Assembly: GCF_001635455.1 (NCBI RefSeq) | Contig: NZ_LWEH01000025.1 | Coordinates: 1 to 64,000, forward strand | DNA length: 64,000 bases | Source: Vibrio sp. HI00D65 | GTDB taxonomy: Bacteria > Pseudomonadota > Gammaproteobacteria > Enterobacterales > Vibrionaceae | Reading direction: 5' to 3' | Shown: in pieces, positions 31,705 to 42,911 of the stretch | Position numbering within the stretch: the stretch's first letter is position 1 | Layout of the letters: each line of letters starts with the position of its first letter | The notes under the pieces: model-generated | What the model saw: the letters and a program-made list of their open reading frames with translations, nothing else | The model's database searches: none | Told to the model about the DNA's origin: nothing | Program-made: the position numbers and the translations under genes

Positions 31705-32220
31705 ATGAATCATTTCGAATTATTTGGGCTACCACTTCAGTTTCAGCTGGATGGTAGCCTTCTTTCTTCTCAGTTTAGAGATCTGCAACGCCAATTCCAT
31801 CCTGATAAATTTGCTACAGCTTCTGAGCGAGATCGCCTGCTAGCTGTGCAAAAAGCCGCGCAAATTAACGACGCGTATCAAGTGCTGAAGAATCCAATTA
31901 GCCGTGCAGAATACCTGTTAGTTCAACATGGTGAAGATATCCGTGGTGAGCAACAGACCATGCAAGATCCAATGTTCCTTATGGAGCAAATGGAACTGCG
32001 TGAAGAGCTTGAAGATATCGCCGACAGTTCTGACCCGGAAGATGCATTGTTTGCATTTGAGGGAAAGGTTAGCAAAATGTATAAACAACAATTAAGCGCT
32101 ATCCAACAAGAACTCGACAGCCAAGCTTGGTTAGAGGCTGCAGACCGAGTAAGAAAGCTAAAGTTTATTGCAAAATTAAAGAATGAAATCGAGCTAGTTG
32201 AAGATCGTCTGATCGGCTAG
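31705..32220 (+). CDS. hscB: Fe-S cluster co-chaperone HscB
   Basis: A 171-aa J-domain protein. The J domain occupies about residues 1-75 with the HPDKF motif ([14 protein letters not shown]), followed by the C-terminal helical domain that binds IscU. It stimulates the HscA ATPase and presents IscU to it. hscA starts 22 bp downstream. Confidence 0.96.
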   Translation: MNHFELFGLPLQFQLDGSLLSSQFRDLQRQFHPDKFATASERDRLLAVQKAAQINDAYQVLKNPISRAEYLLVQHGEDIRGEQQTMQDPMFLMEQMELREELEDIADSSDPEDALFAFEGKVSKMYKQQLSAIQQELDSQAWLEAADRVRKLKFIAKLKNEIELVEDRLIG

Positions 32221-32242
32221 TTGGTACAACAAGGACACATCC

Positions 32243-34093
32243 ATGGCACTACTTCAGATTGCAGAACCAGGGCAAAGCGCCGCTCCTCACCAGCACAAGC
32301 TTGCTGTGGGTATTGATTTAGGTACAACAAATTCATTGGTTGCGTCGGTGCGCAGTGGTGAGGCGAGCACGCTCGTTGATCAGGATGGTCGTAGCATTCT
32401 GCCTTCCGTTGTTCATTATCAGTCAGACTCACACACGACTGGTGATGAAGCTCGTGTAAATGCACAGACTGATCCTAAAAACACCATTATCTCAGTTAAG
32501 CGATTGATTGGTCGCTCACTGGCTGATATTCAGCAACGATACCCATCTCTGCCATATCAGTTTGAAGAAAGTGATAATGGCCTACCTGTGATTCGTACAG
32601 AGCAAGGTAACAAGAACCCGATTCAAGTATCTGCAGATATTCTGAAAGCGCTAGGTCAACGTGCTGAGTCTACATTAGGCGGTGAGCTATCTGGTGCTGT
32701 GATTACCGTTCCTGCGTATTTCGATGATGCACAACGTGCGGGTACTAAAGACGCGGCGCAGCTGGCTGGTCTTCATGTGCTACGTCTTCTAAATGAACCA
32801 ACGGCGGCAGCGATTGCTTACGGTCTGGATTCAGGCAAAGAAGGGGTGATCGCGGTGTACGACTTAGGCGGCGGTACGTTTGATATCTCCATTTTACGCT
32901 TGTCTAAAGGTGTCTTTGAAGTTCTAGCAACTGGCGGAGATTCTGCATTGGGCGGGGATGATTTTGACCACCTTGTTGCTGGTCATTTTCAAGAGAAAAT
33001 GGGATTATCAGAGTTAACGGCTGAGCAGAACCGTGCACTTCTAGATGCAGCAACGGAAGCGAAAATTGGCTTGTCTGAATCGGAAAGCGTTGATGTTGAA
33101 GCATTAGGTTGGTCTGGTTCATTAACTCGTGAAGAGTTTGAAGACATCATCAAGCCTCTAGTTAAGAAAACGCTACTTTCATGTCGTCGCGCTTTAAAAG
33201 ATGCAGAAGTTGATGCGGATGAAGTGCTAGAAGTAGTCATGGTTGGTGGTTCAACTCGTACACAACTAGTACGTGAAATGGTGGGTGACTTCTTTGGTCG
33301 TACGCCACTAACCAGCATTAACCCTGATGAAGTAGTTGCGATTGGTGCGTCAATTCAAGCGGATATTCTAGTAGGTAACAAACCTGATTCAGAAATGTTG
33401 CTACTGGACGTAATCCCCCTTTCACTAGGTATCGAAACCATGGGTGGCCTAGTAGAAAAGATCATTCCGCGTAACACCACGATCCCAGTAGCTCGCGCAC
33501 AAGAATTTACTACGTTCAAAGACGGTCAAACTGCAATGACAGTACACACCGTGCAAGGTGAACGTGAAATGGTTGATGACTGTCGTTCACTAGCTCGTTT
33601 TGCTCTGAAGGGCATTCCACCTATGGCTGCTGGTGCGGCGCATATTCGCGTGACTTACCAGGTGGATGCTGATGGCTTGCTATCGGTTACTGCTATGGAG
33701 AAGAGCACTGGCGTTCAAGCTGAAATCCAAGTTAAGCCTTCTTACGGCCTGAGCGATGATGAAGTTGCTAACATGCTAAAAGACTCAATGACGTTTGCGA
33801 AAGAAGACATGCAAGCGCGTGCCCTTGCTGAACAACGCGTAGAAGCAGATCGTGTTATTGAAGGCCTGATTGCAGCAATGCAAGCTGATGGCGATGATCT
33901 GCTTAACGAGCAAGAGAAACAACAGCTGCTGCAAGCCATTGAAACGCTGATTGAAGTGCGCAACGGTGACAGTGCCGATGCCATTGAACAAGAAATTAAG
34001 AATACCGACAAAGCGAGCCAAGACTTTGCTTCACGTCGTATGGATAAATCAATTCGCGCTGCACTGTCAGGTCAGTCAGTCGATAATATTTAA
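32243..34093 (+). CDS. hscA: Fe-S protein assembly chaperone HscA
   Basis: A 616-aa specialised Hsp70. The ATPase motifs [13 protein letters not shown] (about residues 22-34), [15 protein letters not shown] and [15 protein letters not shown] are intact, followed by the substrate-binding domain that recognises the LPPVK motif of IscU. The length matches E. coli HscA (616 aa). It promotes cluster transfer from IscU with HscB. Confidence 0.97.
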   Translation: MALLQIAEPGQSAAPHQHKLAVGIDLGTTNSLVASVRSGEASTLVDQDGRSILPSVVHYQSDSHTTGDEARVNAQTDPKNTIISVKRLIGRSLADIQQRYPSLPYQFEESDNGLPVIRTEQGNKNPIQVSADILKALGQRAESTLGGELSGAVITVPAYFDDAQRAGTKDAAQLAGLHVLRLLNEPTAAAIAYGLDSGKEGVIAVYDLGGGTFDISILRLSKGVFEVLATGGDSALGGDDFDHLVAGHFQEKMGLSELTAEQNRALLDAATEAKIGLSESESVDVEALGWSGSLTREEFEDIIKPLVKKTLLSCRRALKDAEVDADEVLEVVMVGGSTRTQLVREMVGDFFGRTPLTSINPDEVVAIGASIQADILVGNKPDSEMLLLDVIPLSLGIETMGGLVEKIIPRNTTIPVARAQEFTTFKDGQTAMTVHTVQGEREMVDDCRSLARFALKGIPPMAAGAAHIRVTYQVDADGLLSVTAMEKSTGVQAEIQVKPSYGLSDDEVANMLKDSMTFAKEDMQARALAEQRVEADRVIEGLIAAMQADGDDLLNEQEKQQLLQAIETLIEVRNGDSADAIEQEIKNTDKASQDFASRRMDKSIRAALSGQSVDNI

Positions 34094-34113
34094 TAGTTAG
34101 AGAATAGATAAAC

Positions 34114-34452
34114 ATGCCAAAGATTATTGTTTTACCTCACGAAGATCTATGTCCAGAAGGCGCTGTTTTAGAAGCAAAAACTGGTGAAACGGTTCTTGAT
34201 GTTGCACTAAAGGCCGGTATTGGTATTGAGCACGCATGTGAAAAATCATGTGCATGTACAACATGTCACGTTGTGATTCGTGAAGGTTTCGATTCTTTAG
34301 AAGAGAGTGATGACCTAGAAGACGATATGCTTGATAAAGCATGGGGCTTAGAGATGGAATCTCGCCTAGGTTGCCAAGCGAAAGTCGCTGACGAAGACCT
34401 TGTTGTTGAAATTCCTAAGTACACGTTGAACCTAGCGTCTGAAGACCATTAA
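34114..34452 (+). CDS. fdx: [2Fe-2S] ferredoxin of the isc system
   Basis: A 112-aa adrenodoxin-type ferredoxin. Cluster ligands are in CEKSCACTTCHVV (residues 42-51 region) and the later GCQAKV. It supplies electrons for cluster building on IscU. It follows hscA by 20 bp and is followed by a strong hairpin before iscX. Confidence 0.97.
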   Translation: MPKIIVLPHEDLCPEGAVLEAKTGETVLDVALKAGIGIEHACEKSCACTTCHVVIREGFDSLEESDDLEDDMLDKAWGLEMESRLGCQAKVADEDLVVEIPKYTLNLASEDH

Positions 34453-34463
34453 GAACTTCTCTG

Positions 34464-34490
34464 CAGTCATGGTGTTTGTCGCCATGACTG
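34464..34490 (+). other. intercistronic hairpin fdx-iscX
   Basis: Perfect nine-bp stem CAGTCATGG / CCATGACTG with a 9-nt loop, 12 bp after the fdx stop and 80 bp before iscX. There is no T tract. Confidence 0.7.
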
Positions 34491-34570
34491 AGATAACGGT
34501 TTAACAAAACTGGCCTAGAATATAGATCATAAAAGTGACTAAGTGTCTCTGATAAATATAAGGAAGTGTT

Positions 34571-34771
34571 ATGAGCTTGAAGTGGATTGATTCTCGCGAT
34601 ATCGCAATTGAGTTATGTGATTTGTACCCTGATACTGATCCTAAAACGGTACGTTTTACCGATCTGCACCAGTGGGTATTAGACCTTGAAGAGTTTGACG
34701 ACGAGCCTAACCACTCGAACGAAAAGATTTTAGAGGCTATTATTTTGTGCTGGATGGATGAGATGGATTAA
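34571..34771 (+). CDS. iscX: Fe-S assembly protein IscX
   Basis: A 66-aa acidic protein of the IscX/YfhJ family (start [21 protein letters not shown], with the conserved FTDLHQWV segment). It binds IscS and iron and is thought to tune the rate of cluster assembly. It closes the isc operon; a terminator follows after about 75 bp. Confidence 0.96.
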   Translation: MSLKWIDSRDIAIELCDLYPDTDPKTVRFTDLHQWVLDLEEFDDEPNHSNEKILEAIILCWMDEMD

Positions 34772-34846
34772 TCATCACATCGATGATTTGGCTATGGAGT
34801 GAAATCAACCCCATATAAAACGCAGCCAAGTTAACAATTCTTACTA

Positions 34847-34877
34847 AAAAAAGCGGACCATATGGTCCGTTTTTTTA
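34847..34877 (+). terminator. terminator of the isc operon
   Basis: GCGGACCAT / ATGGTCCGT stem flanked by an A tract and followed by seven T residues. Confidence 0.93.
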
Positions 34878-34976
34878 TCAAAATGACATTTTACTCCTAC
34901 ATAATGCTAACATCAGTGCGTCAATAAAAATAATCAGGATCACTCAAGCAAGGTGGTTCTCAGACAAGGAGAAATC

Positions 34977-36272
34977 ATGTCTACACAGATGTCAGTATTT
35001 TTAAGTCAAGAAGCTGCCCAGCCTCAGTGGGGAGCAAAAGCTATCTTATCGTTCTCGGAAGCAGGAGCGACAATTCACATTGGTGAAGGCCACGATCTTG
35101 GTGCCGTTCAACGCGCAGGTCGCACACTTGACGGACAAGGTATTTCATTCGTTTCACTAAGTGGTGAAGGTTGGGACCTAGAGAGCGTATGGGCTTTCAA
35201 TCAAGGTTACCGTGGACCAAAGAAAAAGAATACATTGGAGTGGGACGCACTGCCAGAAGCAGACCAAGCTGAACTAGAGGCGCGTATCCGTGCTACAGAT
35301 TGGACGCGTGACATTATCAATAAGACGGCTGAAGAAGTCGCACCTCGTCAACTGGCAACAATGGCAGCTGAATACATCAAGTCAGTTGCGCCAGAAGGCA
35401 CAGTTAAAGCAAAAATCGTTAAAGATAAAGACCTGCTAACTGAAGGTTGGGAAGGCATCTACGCGGTAGGCCGCGGCTCTGAGCGTACATCAGCAATGCT
35501 TCAACTGGACTTCAACCCAACGGGCGACGAAAACGCACCTGTATTTGCTTGTCTAGTTGGTAAAGGCATCACTTTCGACTCAGGCGGTTACAGCATTAAA
35601 CCAGGTCAGTTTATGACTGCAATGAAAGCGGACATGGGTGGCGCAGCGACTATCACTGGTGGTTTAGGTCTTGCGATTGAGCGTGGCCTGAACAAGCGCA
35701 TCAAGCTTATTCTATGTTGTGCTGAGAACATGATCTCTGGTCGTGCATTGAAGCTTGGCGATATCATCACGTACAAGAATGGTAAGACAGTTGAGATCAT
35801 GAACACCGACGCAGAAGGCCGTTTAGTTCTAGCTGATGGCCTGATGTACGCAAGTGAGCAAAACCCTGAGCTTATCATCGACTGTGCAACGCTAACGGGC
35901 GCTGCTAAAAACGCACTGGGTAATGACTACCATGCGCTAATGAGCTTTGATGACGAGCTGGCTCACCAAGCACTAACGGCGGCAAACCAAGAGAAAGAGG
36001 GCTTGTGGCCACTGCCTCTTGCGGATTTCCACCGTGGTATGCTGCCTTCAAACTTTGCTGACCTTTCGAACATCAGTTCAGGTGATTACACTCCAGGTGC
36101 AAGTACGGCTGCTGCGTTTCTGTCTTACTTTGTTGATGACTACAAAAAAGGCTGGATGCACATGGATTGCGCGGGTACTTACCGTAAATCTCCAAGCGAT
36201 AAGTGGGCGGCAGGTGCAACGGGCATGGGTGTTCGCACACTGGCTCGCATTCTTATCGACCAAGCAAAATAA
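34977..36272 (+). CDS. pepB: aminopeptidase PepB
   Basis: A 431-aa M17 leucyl aminopeptidase family enzyme with two catalytic metal ions. The metal site block [15 protein letters not shown] and the family signature [14 protein letters not shown] are intact. ATG 34977 is chosen: AAGGAG lies six bases before it and [10 protein letters not shown] is the family start. An earlier in-frame start at 34953 precedes that Shine-Dalgarno sequence. The isc-pepB-ndk order is the same as in E. coli. Confidence 0.94.
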   Translation: MSTQMSVFLSQEAAQPQWGAKAILSFSEAGATIHIGEGHDLGAVQRAGRTLDGQGISFVSLSGEGWDLESVWAFNQGYRGPKKKNTLEWDALPEADQAELEARIRATDWTRDIINKTAEEVAPRQLATMAAEYIKSVAPEGTVKAKIVKDKDLLTEGWEGIYAVGRGSERTSAMLQLDFNPTGDENAPVFACLVGKGITFDSGGYSIKPGQFMTAMKADMGGAATITGGLGLAIERGLNKRIKLILCCAENMISGRALKLGDIITYKNGKTVEIMNTDAEGRLVLADGLMYASEQNPELIIDCATLTGAAKNALGNDYHALMSFDDELAHQALTAANQEKEGLWPLPLADFHRGMLPSNFADLSNISSGDYTPGASTAAAFLSYFVDDYKKGWMHMDCAGTYRKSPSDKWAAGATGMGVRTLARILIDQAK

Positions 36273-36378
36273 TAATAACGGTGAGCGGTATTTCGATACC
36301 GCTCATTGATTACCTTAGATCGAATGATCTGAGTAATTTCAGTATTTAATAACAAAAAAATGAAGTGAAGGAATCCCT

Positions 36379-36813
36379 ATGGCTCTAGAAAGAACGTTCT
36401 CAATTGTTAAGCCGGATGCAGTTAAGCGTAACCTTGTAGGTGAAATCTACCACCGCATCGAAAAAGCAGGCCTAGAAATTATCGCTGCTAAGATGGTTCA
36501 TCTGACTGAAGAGCAAGCGAGCGGCTTCTACGCGGAACACGAAGGCAAAGAATTCTTTGGTCCACTAAAAGAGTTCATGACTTCTGGTCCTATCATGGTT
36601 CAAGTACTAGAAGGCGAAAACGCAATCGTTCGTTACCGTGAACTTATGGGCAAAACAAACCCAGAAGAAGCGGCATGTGGCACTATCCGCGCTGATTACG
36701 CAATCAGCATGCGTTACAACTCTGTACACGGCAGCGATAGCCCAGAGTCTGCAGCTCGTGAAATCGAGTTCTTCTTCCCAGAATCTGAGATTTGCTCACG
36801 TCCAGCTCAATAA
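36379..36813 (+). CDS. ndk: nucleoside diphosphate kinase
   Basis: A 144-aa NDP kinase that keeps the NTP and dNTP pools balanced. The active-site histidine lies in [12 protein letters not shown] near residue 117, with the usual KPDAV and R-x-x-MG motifs ([14 protein letters not shown]). Length and motifs are normal. It has its own terminator. Confidence 0.98.
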   Translation: MALERTFSIVKPDAVKRNLVGEIYHRIEKAGLEIIAAKMVHLTEEQASGFYAEHEGKEFFGPLKEFMTSGPIMVQVLEGENAIVRYRELMGKTNPEEAACGTIRADYAISMRYNSVHGSDSPESAAREIEFFFPESEICSRPAQ

Positions 36814-36834
36814 GCGACACAGCAAATGATTCTA

Positions 36835-36862
36835 AAGGCTTCACTTCGGTGAGGCCTTTTTT
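36835..36862 (+). terminator. terminator of ndk
   Basis: AAGGC-T-TCAC / GTGA-G-GCCTT stem with a TTCG tetraloop and a run of six T residues, 20 bp after the ndk stop. Confidence 0.92.
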
Positions 36863-36902
36863 GTGTGTGGATTTTACGTTCGGGATAGTTTACCTAGTCG
36901 CT

Positions 36903-36937
36903 ATTCCCGATAGCGATGAAAGAGCGTAGTCGGGAAT
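36903..36937. repeat. REP-like hairpin in the ndk-rlmN gap
   Basis: ATTCCCGA / TCGGGAAT perfect arms around a 19-nt centre, with a nearby third copy of the arm (CGGGATAG, 36881-36888) that can pair with CTATTCCCG. The gap of almost 400 bp holds no credible gene. The pattern resembles palindromic intergenic repeats common in Vibrio genomes. Confidence 0.65.
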
Positions 36938-37209
36938 CTCTGTTTGTTGTTGGAGACTCCAGATATCTCGCCTCTCAGCTTTGGAGTAGTGGGAACTGAG
37001 ACTTCATCAACCTTAGGGATTTAATTGATGAGTGCTCACACTTTTCACCCCAAATCCGCTAAATCTCAGCCTGAAAATAGGGTTGTTTGATTTTTAATCA
37101 CTTAAGTTTGAATGTCTTAGTAAACACAGGGTTTTACAGCCCTTGTTGAACATGCGTAAAGGCTGTACAATTCGCGCCCTTAATTATTGTTCCGTCATTG
37201 AGAGGCATC

Positions 37210-38352
37210 ATGACCACAGCTAAAGTCAATCTACTCGATTTTGATCGTAAAGGTCTTCGTAAATTTTTCACAGAAGAATTGAATGAGAAAGCTTTTCGCG
37301 CAGATCAAGTGATGAAGTGGATGTATCACTTCGGTGTCGATGACTTCGAAAATATGAACAACATCAACAAAAAGCTGCGTGAAAAACTTCAACGCCGTTG
37401 TGAAATTGTTGCTCCCGTTGTTTCTGAGGCTCAACACTCTTCAGACGGCACAATTAAGTGGGCGATGAGCGTTGGCGACCAAGATGTTGAGACGGTGTAC
37501 ATCCCAGACGGTGACCGTGCGACTCTATGTGTATCTTCACAGGTTGGTTGTGCACTAGAGTGTAAATTCTGCTCGACTGCTCAACAAGGTTTTAACCGTA
37601 ACCTAAAAGTTTCTGAGATCGTGGGGCAAATCTGGCGTGCATCTCGTGAAATCGGTCTAGAGAAAGAGACAGGTCGCCGTCCAATTACTAACGTTGTAAT
37701 GATGGGTATGGGCGAGCCGCTATTAAATATGAAAAACCTAATGCCATCATTAGAGATCATGCTTGATGACCTAGGTTTCGCACTGTCTAAGCGTCGCGTA
37801 ACAGTATCTACTTCAGGTGTTGTATCTGGCCTTGATCAAATGACAGATAACATCGATGTAGCACTTGCTATCTCTCTGCACGCGCCAAACGATGAACTTC
37901 GTAGCCAAATCATGCCGATTAACGACCGCTGGGATATCCAAGATTTCCTAGCGTCTGTACGTCGCTACATTGCTTCTTCAAATGCTAACCGCGGTAAAGT
38001 AACGGTAGAGTATGTTCTATTGGATCATGTGAATGACGATATGGACCACGCTCGTGAACTTGCAGAGCTAATGAAAGATACGCCATGTAAGATCAACCTG
38101 ATTCCATTTAATCCTTACCCAGGTTCACCATACAAGAAGCCAAGCAACTCTCGTATTGACCGATTCCAAAAAACGCTAATGGAATACGACTACACAGTAA
38201 CGGTTCGTAAAACGCGTGGTGACGATATTGATGCAGCATGTGGCCAGTTGGTTGGTGATGTTATCGATAGAACTAAGCGTACTAAAATGCTTAAAGCAGC
38301 TTCAGAAGCTAACTTGGTTGCCGGTGGTGTGATTGAAGTAAAAGCGGTTTAA
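37210..38352 (+). CDS. rlmN: dual-specificity RNA methyltransferase RlmN
   Basis: A 380-aa radical SAM enzyme that methylates C2 of A2503 in 23S rRNA and A37 in a subset of tRNAs. The cluster motif [18 protein letters not shown] and the C-terminal methyl-carrier cysteine in DIDAACGQL are present. ATG 37210 is chosen with GAGAGG ahead; an in-frame TTG lies four codons earlier. In this genome rodZ follows directly, with no pilW-type gene between. Confidence 0.96.
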   Translation: MTTAKVNLLDFDRKGLRKFFTEELNEKAFRADQVMKWMYHFGVDDFENMNNINKKLREKLQRRCEIVAPVVSEAQHSSDGTIKWAMSVGDQDVETVYIPDGDRATLCVSSQVGCALECKFCSTAQQGFNRNLKVSEIVGQIWRASREIGLEKETGRRPITNVVMMGMGEPLLNMKNLMPSLEIMLDDLGFALSKRRVTVSTSGVVSGLDQMTDNIDVALAISLHAPNDELRSQIMPINDRWDIQDFLASVRRYIASSNANRGKVTVEYVLLDHVNDDMDHARELAELMKDTPCKINLIPFNPYPGSPYKKPSNSRIDRFQKTLMEYDYTVTVRKTRGDDIDAACGQLVGDVIDRTKRTKMLKAASEANLVAGGVIEVKAV

Positions 38353-38370
38353 AACGCGATTTGAATCTAA

Positions 38371-38406
38371 ACAAGCCAGAAGTCTTACTTCTGGCTTGTT
38401 GCGTTT
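38371..38406 (+). terminator. terminator of rlmN
   Basis: ACAAGCCAGAAG / CTTCTGGCTTGT 12-bp stem with a 5-nt loop, followed by TGCGTTTTT. Confidence 0.88.
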
Positions 38407-38408
38407 TT

Positions 38409-38791
38409 GGGGCTTCGTTTTCTATTTTTTGGACTTCTTGCCCACGCTTTCTTACATTTTTCGTCAATTTTTGGACAAAAGCATGAGCTGACGGTAAATT
38501 TTGTTGAAAGTATTTTTGCCTTGTAATGGCATTAGCTTATGATTAACTAATCTTAAATTAATTTAAGTGCTCGCTTGTTACCGACCATCAATATGTCTAT
38601 TTAGGTTGGCTACTTGATAAACTAGCTTCCTGAGAACGTCACTAATAATAAAATGCATGTCGTTCGTCTCTAAGGGTTGATGAGTTGGGTAACAGGACAA
38701 ATTCCACACAAGTGGGTTGCTAGAATGAGCTTAAACGACAATAAAAAACGCTCTCGTCGACCTGCGATAATATTTTAGAAGTTCACTCTCT
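38409..38791. other. gene-free stretch before rodZ
   Basis: About 380 AT-rich bases with no convincing gene. A short frame at 38725-38778 would encode MSLNDNKKRSRRPAIIF but lacks a ribosome binding site and support. The rodZ promoter is presumably here, but no clear -35/-10 pair was fixed. Confidence 0.5.
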
Positions 38792-39739
38792 ATGAACACA
38801 GAACACGACACACAAGCGCAAGAACCAATCGCTCCAGCTCTAGAAGCGGGGACGCTACTGAAAAATCAACGAGAAGCTCTTGGTTTAACACAAAAGCAGA
38901 TCTCGGATCGTCTTAAACTACGCATCTCTTTAATTCAACAAATTGAAGAAAACCAATTTGAGTCAGACCAAGTCGCAACCTTTATGCGTGGTTATATCCG
39001 TTCATACGCGAAATACGTCAATCTTGATGAAAAAGTGGTATTGAACGCGCTTCGCCATTCCGGTGATGCTCAACATGAAGATCAAGAAATGCTGAGCTTT
39101 TCTCGCAAGACGAAAACAGAAAAGCACAACAGCCGTATTATGCTGCTGACTTGGGGTATCTTTGCAGTTATTGTCGGTATCTCTTCACTGTGGTGGTGGC
39201 AGAATCAACAACAAGACACCCTATCTCAATCTCTGGCTAACACTGAAAGTTCAGAAGAGCTTGCGGTGGAAGAGTCACTGGACCCTGAGTTCGCCTCTTT
39301 AGAAGTGATTGAAGCTGAACAGAACGACGCTGCGGCCTCTGTGATTGAAGATACTGAAGGACTTGCTGCAATCAGTGATGCAGCAGATACTTTAGCTGCA
39401 CTTGACGTGGCAGATGAACAACCAGCAGTCGACGTAGAACCAGCTGTTGAATTAGAAACCGTTGAAGCAACACCTGCTCCTGAAACAACACCTGAAGTGT
39501 CAACCAAAGCGCTAACGATGCAGTTTACTGCAGACTGTTGGATTCAAGTTAAAGATGCGACCGGCAAAACCTTGTCAACTGGTATCAAAAAAGCGGGTCA
39601 GTCACTAAATCTATCAGGAACAGCGCCATATAAAGTGATTCTAGGTGCGCCAGAAGCCGTATCAATGACATTTGCAAGTGAACCTGTCGACCTTTCTGGG
39701 TATACTTCAGGCAAAGTAGCTAGAATAACCTTACCTTAG
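38792..39739 (+). CDS. rodZ: cytoskeletal morphology protein RodZ
   Basis: A 315-aa bitopic membrane protein that links MreB to the cell-wall elongation machinery. It has an N-terminal Xre-like helix-turn-helix (about residues 22-85, [19 protein letters not shown]), one membrane segment (about 113-132), a long acidic and Ala/Pro-rich periplasmic linker, and a C-terminal beta domain ([13 protein letters not shown], about 245-315). ispG follows after seven bases, as in other gammaproteobacteria. Confidence 0.93.
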   Translation: MNTEHDTQAQEPIAPALEAGTLLKNQREALGLTQKQISDRLKLRISLIQQIEENQFESDQVATFMRGYIRSYAKYVNLDEKVVLNALRHSGDAQHEDQEMLSFSRKTKTEKHNSRIMLLTWGIFAVIVGISSLWWWQNQQQDTLSQSLANTESSEELAVEESLDPEFASLEVIEAEQNDAAASVIEDTEGLAAISDAADTLAALDVADEQPAVDVEPAVELETVEATPAPETTPEVSTKALTMQFTADCWIQVKDATGKTLSTGIKKAGQSLNLSGTAPYKVILGAPEAVSMTFASEPVDLSGYTSGKVARITLP

Positions 39740-39746
39740 AGTTAAT

Positions 39747-40868
39747 ATGCAACACGAATCTCCTATTATTCGTCGCAAATCAACCCGTATTTATGTGGGT
39801 GATGTGCCGATCGGTGATGGTGCACCTATTGCTGTGCAATCCATGACCAACACAAGAACAACAGACGTAGCCGCAACCGTTGCTCAGATCCGAGCTCTGG
39901 AAAATGTAGGCGCTGATATCGTTCGCGTATCTGTACCGACTATGGATGCCGCTGAAGCATTTAAGCAAATCAAGCAGCAGGTTTCTGTTCCTTTGGTCGC
40001 TGACATTCACTTTGACTACCGTATCGCACTGAAAGTGGCTGAGTACGGTGTAGACTGTCTACGTATCAACCCAGGTAACATCGGCAACGAAAGCCGTATC
40101 CGCTCAGTTGTTGATTGTGCTCGTGATATGAATATTCCGATTCGTATTGGTGTTAACGGTGGTTCTCTTGAAAAAGAGATTCAAGAGAAATACACAGAGC
40201 CAACAGCAGAGGCGCTTGTTGAATCAGCAATGCGTCACGTAGATATCTTAGACCGTCTCGACTTTGATCAATTTAAAGTGAGCGTTAAGGCATCTGACGT
40301 ATTCCTAGCTGTAGGTTCATACCGTTTACTGGCGAAACAGATTGATCAACCGCTTCACCTTGGTATTACCGAAGCTGGTGGTGCACGTGCTGGTGCGGTT
40401 AAGTCTTCTGTTGGCTTAGGTATGCTTCTTTCTGAAGGTATTGGCGATACGCTACGTATCTCACTAGCGGCGGATCCTGTTGAAGAGATCAAAGTTGGCT
40501 TCGATATTCTTAAATCTTTACGCATTCGCTCGCGCGGTATCAACTTCATCGCGTGTCCGAGCTGTTCTCGCCAAGAGTTCGATGTTATTAACACCGTAAA
40601 CGCGCTTGAAGAGCGTCTAGAAGACGTAATTACCCCAATGGATGTTTCTATCATCGGTTGTGTGGTGAACGGCCCAGGTGAAGCGGAAGTATCTCATCTA
40701 GGTCTAGCGGGTAGTGCCCGTAAGAGTGCCTTTTACGAAGATGGTAAGCGTCAGAAAGAGCGCTTTGACAACAACGACCTTGTTGATCAGCTTGAAGCTA
40801 AGATTCGAGCAAAAGCATCAGTGCTTGATAAAGCAAATCGTATTGATGTAGAAAACCTAGAAGATTAA
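39747..40868 (+). CDS. ispG: 4-hydroxy-3-methylbut-2-enyl diphosphate synthase IspG
   Basis: A 373-aa [4Fe-4S] enzyme of the MEP isoprenoid pathway. The C-terminal cluster ligands are in [12 protein letters not shown] and [11 protein letters not shown], and the N-terminal TIM barrel starts with [15 protein letters not shown]. Length is normal. It is co-transcribed with rodZ and probably hisS. Confidence 0.97.
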   Translation: MQHESPIIRRKSTRIYVGDVPIGDGAPIAVQSMTNTRTTDVAATVAQIRALENVGADIVRVSVPTMDAAEAFKQIKQQVSVPLVADIHFDYRIALKVAEYGVDCLRINPGNIGNESRIRSVVDCARDMNIPIRIGVNGGSLEKEIQEKYTEPTAEALVESAMRHVDILDRLDFDQFKVSVKASDVFLAVGSYRLLAKQIDQPLHLGITEAGGARAGAVKSSVGLGMLLSEGIGDTLRISLAADPVEEIKVGFDILKSLRIRSRGINFIACPSCSRQEFDVINTVNALEERLEDVITPMDVSIIGCVVNGPGEAEVSHLGLAGSARKSAFYEDGKRQKERFDNNDLVDQLEAKIRAKASVLDKANRIDVENLED

Positions 40869-40938
40869 TAAAACGCGATGAGGTGCGGTTGTCTATTCGC
40901 ATCAACACCTGGTCGTGAGAAATTACGGAATAAATATT

Positions 40939-42207
40939 GTGGCTAAAAATATCCAAGCAATCCGAGGCATGAACGACTGCCTACCGACTCAATCACCACT
41001 GTGGCAGAAAGTAGAAAACGCAGTGAAGAACGTGGTGAGTGCACACGGTTACAACGAAGTGCGTATGCCTATCGTCGAAGAAACAAACCTATTTAGCCGC
41101 GCAGTGGGTGAAGAGACAGACGTTGTTTCAAAAGAGATGTACACCTTTGATGACCGTAACGGCGATAGCCTAACGCTACGTCCAGAAGGCACAGCGGGTT
41201 GTGTACGTTCATGCATCCAAAACAGCCTTATTAACCGTGATGAACAACGCCTATGGTACATGGGACCAATGTTCCGTCACGAGCGTCCTCAGAAAGGTCG
41301 CTACCGTCAATTCCACCAATGTGGTGTAGAAGTATTTGGTCTAGACGGTCCAGACGTTGACGCAGAACTCATCATGATGACGGCGCGTCTATGGCGTGAG
41401 CTAGGCATCGACAAGCACGTTCGGCTAGAGCTGAACTCAATCGGTTCTACTGAAGATCGCGCAAACTACCGTACAGCACTTGTTGCTTTCTTAGAACAGC
41501 ACATCGATGTGCTAGACGAAGATTGTAAACGTCGCATGCACACAAACCCACTTCGTGTCCTAGATACTAAGAACCCAGACGTTCAAGCTATCTTAGGTGA
41601 CGCACCTCGACTTTCTGAATACTTAGGTGAAGAGTCGAAGCAACATTTTGCTGGTTTGTGTGAACTTCTTGATGCTGTTGGTATCGAATACCAAGTTAAC
41701 GAGCGTCTAGTACGTGGTTTGGATTACTACAACCGCACAGTATTTGAGTGGATCACTGAAAGCCTAGGTGCTCAAGGTACCGTATGTGGCGGTGGTCGTT
41801 ACGACGGTCTTGTTGAGCAACTGGGTGGTAAAGCAACACCAGCTGTTGGTTTCGCAATGGGCTTAGAGCGTCTAGTCCTAATGATGGAAACGCTAGAGCT
41901 AACAGAAGTTCGTCGCAGTGTTGACGTTTACATGGTTGCAGCTGGCGAAGGCACAATGATCGCGGGCATGCAACTAGCGAATCAATTACGTGATACCGTT
42001 GAGGGTGTACGTGTAATGAGCCACTTCGGTGGTGGTAGCTTCAAGAAGCAATTCAAACGTGCAGACAAAGTAGGTGCTGTAGTTGCTCTGGTACTGGGTG
42101 AAAACGAAGTAGCAGACAACACTGTGGTATTGAAAGATCTGGTTGGTGGTGAACAAGAAGTTGTTGCCCAAGCAGACGTTGCTGCCAAAGTAGCTGCGCT
42201 AATCTAA
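40939..42207 (+). CDS. hisS: histidyl-tRNA synthetase
   Basis: A 422-aa class II aminoacyl-tRNA synthetase. Motif 2 ([19 protein letters not shown]) and the histidine-binding [11 protein letters not shown] block and motif 3 ([13 protein letters not shown]) are intact. GTG 40939 gives [16 protein letters not shown], the family N-terminus; a GTG eight codons upstream would lengthen it. It sits in the ispG-hisS-yfgM-bamB-der order known from E. coli. Confidence 0.97.
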   Translation: MAKNIQAIRGMNDCLPTQSPLWQKVENAVKNVVSAHGYNEVRMPIVEETNLFSRAVGEETDVVSKEMYTFDDRNGDSLTLRPEGTAGCVRSCIQNSLINRDEQRLWYMGPMFRHERPQKGRYRQFHQCGVEVFGLDGPDVDAELIMMTARLWRELGIDKHVRLELNSIGSTEDRANYRTALVAFLEQHIDVLDEDCKRRMHTNPLRVLDTKNPDVQAILGDAPRLSEYLGEESKQHFAGLCELLDAVGIEYQVNERLVRGLDYYNRTVFEWITESLGAQGTVCGGGRYDGLVEQLGGKATPAVGFAMGLERLVLMMETLELTEVRRSVDVYMVAAGEGTMIAGMQLANQLRDTVEGVRVMSHFGGGSFKKQFKRADKVGAVVALVLGENEVADNTVVLKDLVGGEQEVVAQADVAAKVAALI

Positions 42208-42240
42208 TTAGCCTTAGAGCAAGCGCTCATAACGAATATT

Positions 42241-42263
42241 AACGTCAGCACTATGCTGGCGTT
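42241..42263 (+). other. hairpin between hisS and yfgM
   Basis: AACGTCAGCA / TGCTGGCGTT stem (one G-T pair) with a 3-nt loop and only a short T tract. It is probably a weak or partial terminator within the operon. Confidence 0.6.
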
Positions 42264-42286
42264 TAAAGAATTAAAGAGGACAGGAA

Positions 42287-42901
42287 GTGGAACTTTACGA
42301 TAGTGAAGAGCAGCAGGTTGAAGCCATTAAAGATTGGTGGAAAGAGAACGGTAAAGCCGTAATCTTCGGTGCGGTTATTGGTTTAGGTGGTCTATTCGGT
42401 TGGCGCTACTACCAAGATTCAGTAGTTGAGGCGCGTGAAGCTGCTTCAGAAAGCTACACGACAGTGATCTCTGCTTTAGATGCAAAAGGCGTTGATGCTC
42501 AATCTGATATTCAAGCTTTTATTGACGCAAACAAAGACGCTGAATACTCAGTACTTGCGGCTATGCAGCTAGCAAAAGTACAAGTACAAGCGGGTGAATT
42601 ATCTGCAGCACTTGAGCAGCTAGAGTGGGCAAAAGCGGCAACTAAGGATGCGGCACTCTCGCCACTACTGACTTATCGTGTTGCTCGTATCAAAGCTGAG
42701 CAAGGTGAATTTGATGCTGCTTTGTCTGATCTTGCTGCAGTAACGGACGAATCTTGGAAAGGCCGCGTGGCTGAATTACGTGGTGATATCTCACTTCGTA
42801 AAGGCGACACAGACGCAGCATACAGTGCTTACACAGAAGCACAGCAAGCTGTTGATGCGAGCCAAACGCTTCAAATCAAACTTGACGACCTAGCTAAATA
42901 A
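42287..42901 (+). CDS. yfgM: YfgM family protein, SecYEG-associated
   Basis: A 204-aa membrane-anchored protein with a cytoplasmic N-terminus, one membrane segment (about residues 21-38, VIFGAVIGLGGLFGWRYY) and a periplasmic TPR-type domain. In E. coli YfgM works with PpiD at the Sec translocon and influences the Rcs response. GTG 42287 is the start, with AAGAGGACAGG ahead. bamB follows after ten bases. Confidence 0.93.
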   Translation: MELYDSEEQQVEAIKDWWKENGKAVIFGAVIGLGGLFGWRYYQDSVVEAREAASESYTTVISALDAKGVDAQSDIQAFIDANKDAEYSVLAAMQLAKVQVQAGELSAALEQLEWAKAATKDAALSPLLTYRVARIKAEQGEFDAALSDLAAVTDESWKGRVAELRGDISLRKGDTDAAYSAYTEAQQAVDASQTLQIKLDDLAK

Positions 42902-42911
42902 GGCGCTTTGA

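Noticed and set aside
38353..38791. Possible remnant of a pilW/pilF gene between rlmN and rodZ
   Set aside because: E. coli has yfgL-region order with pilW here, but no TPR-coding remnant is visible on either strand. The only short frame (38725-38778) codes for 17 residues without support.
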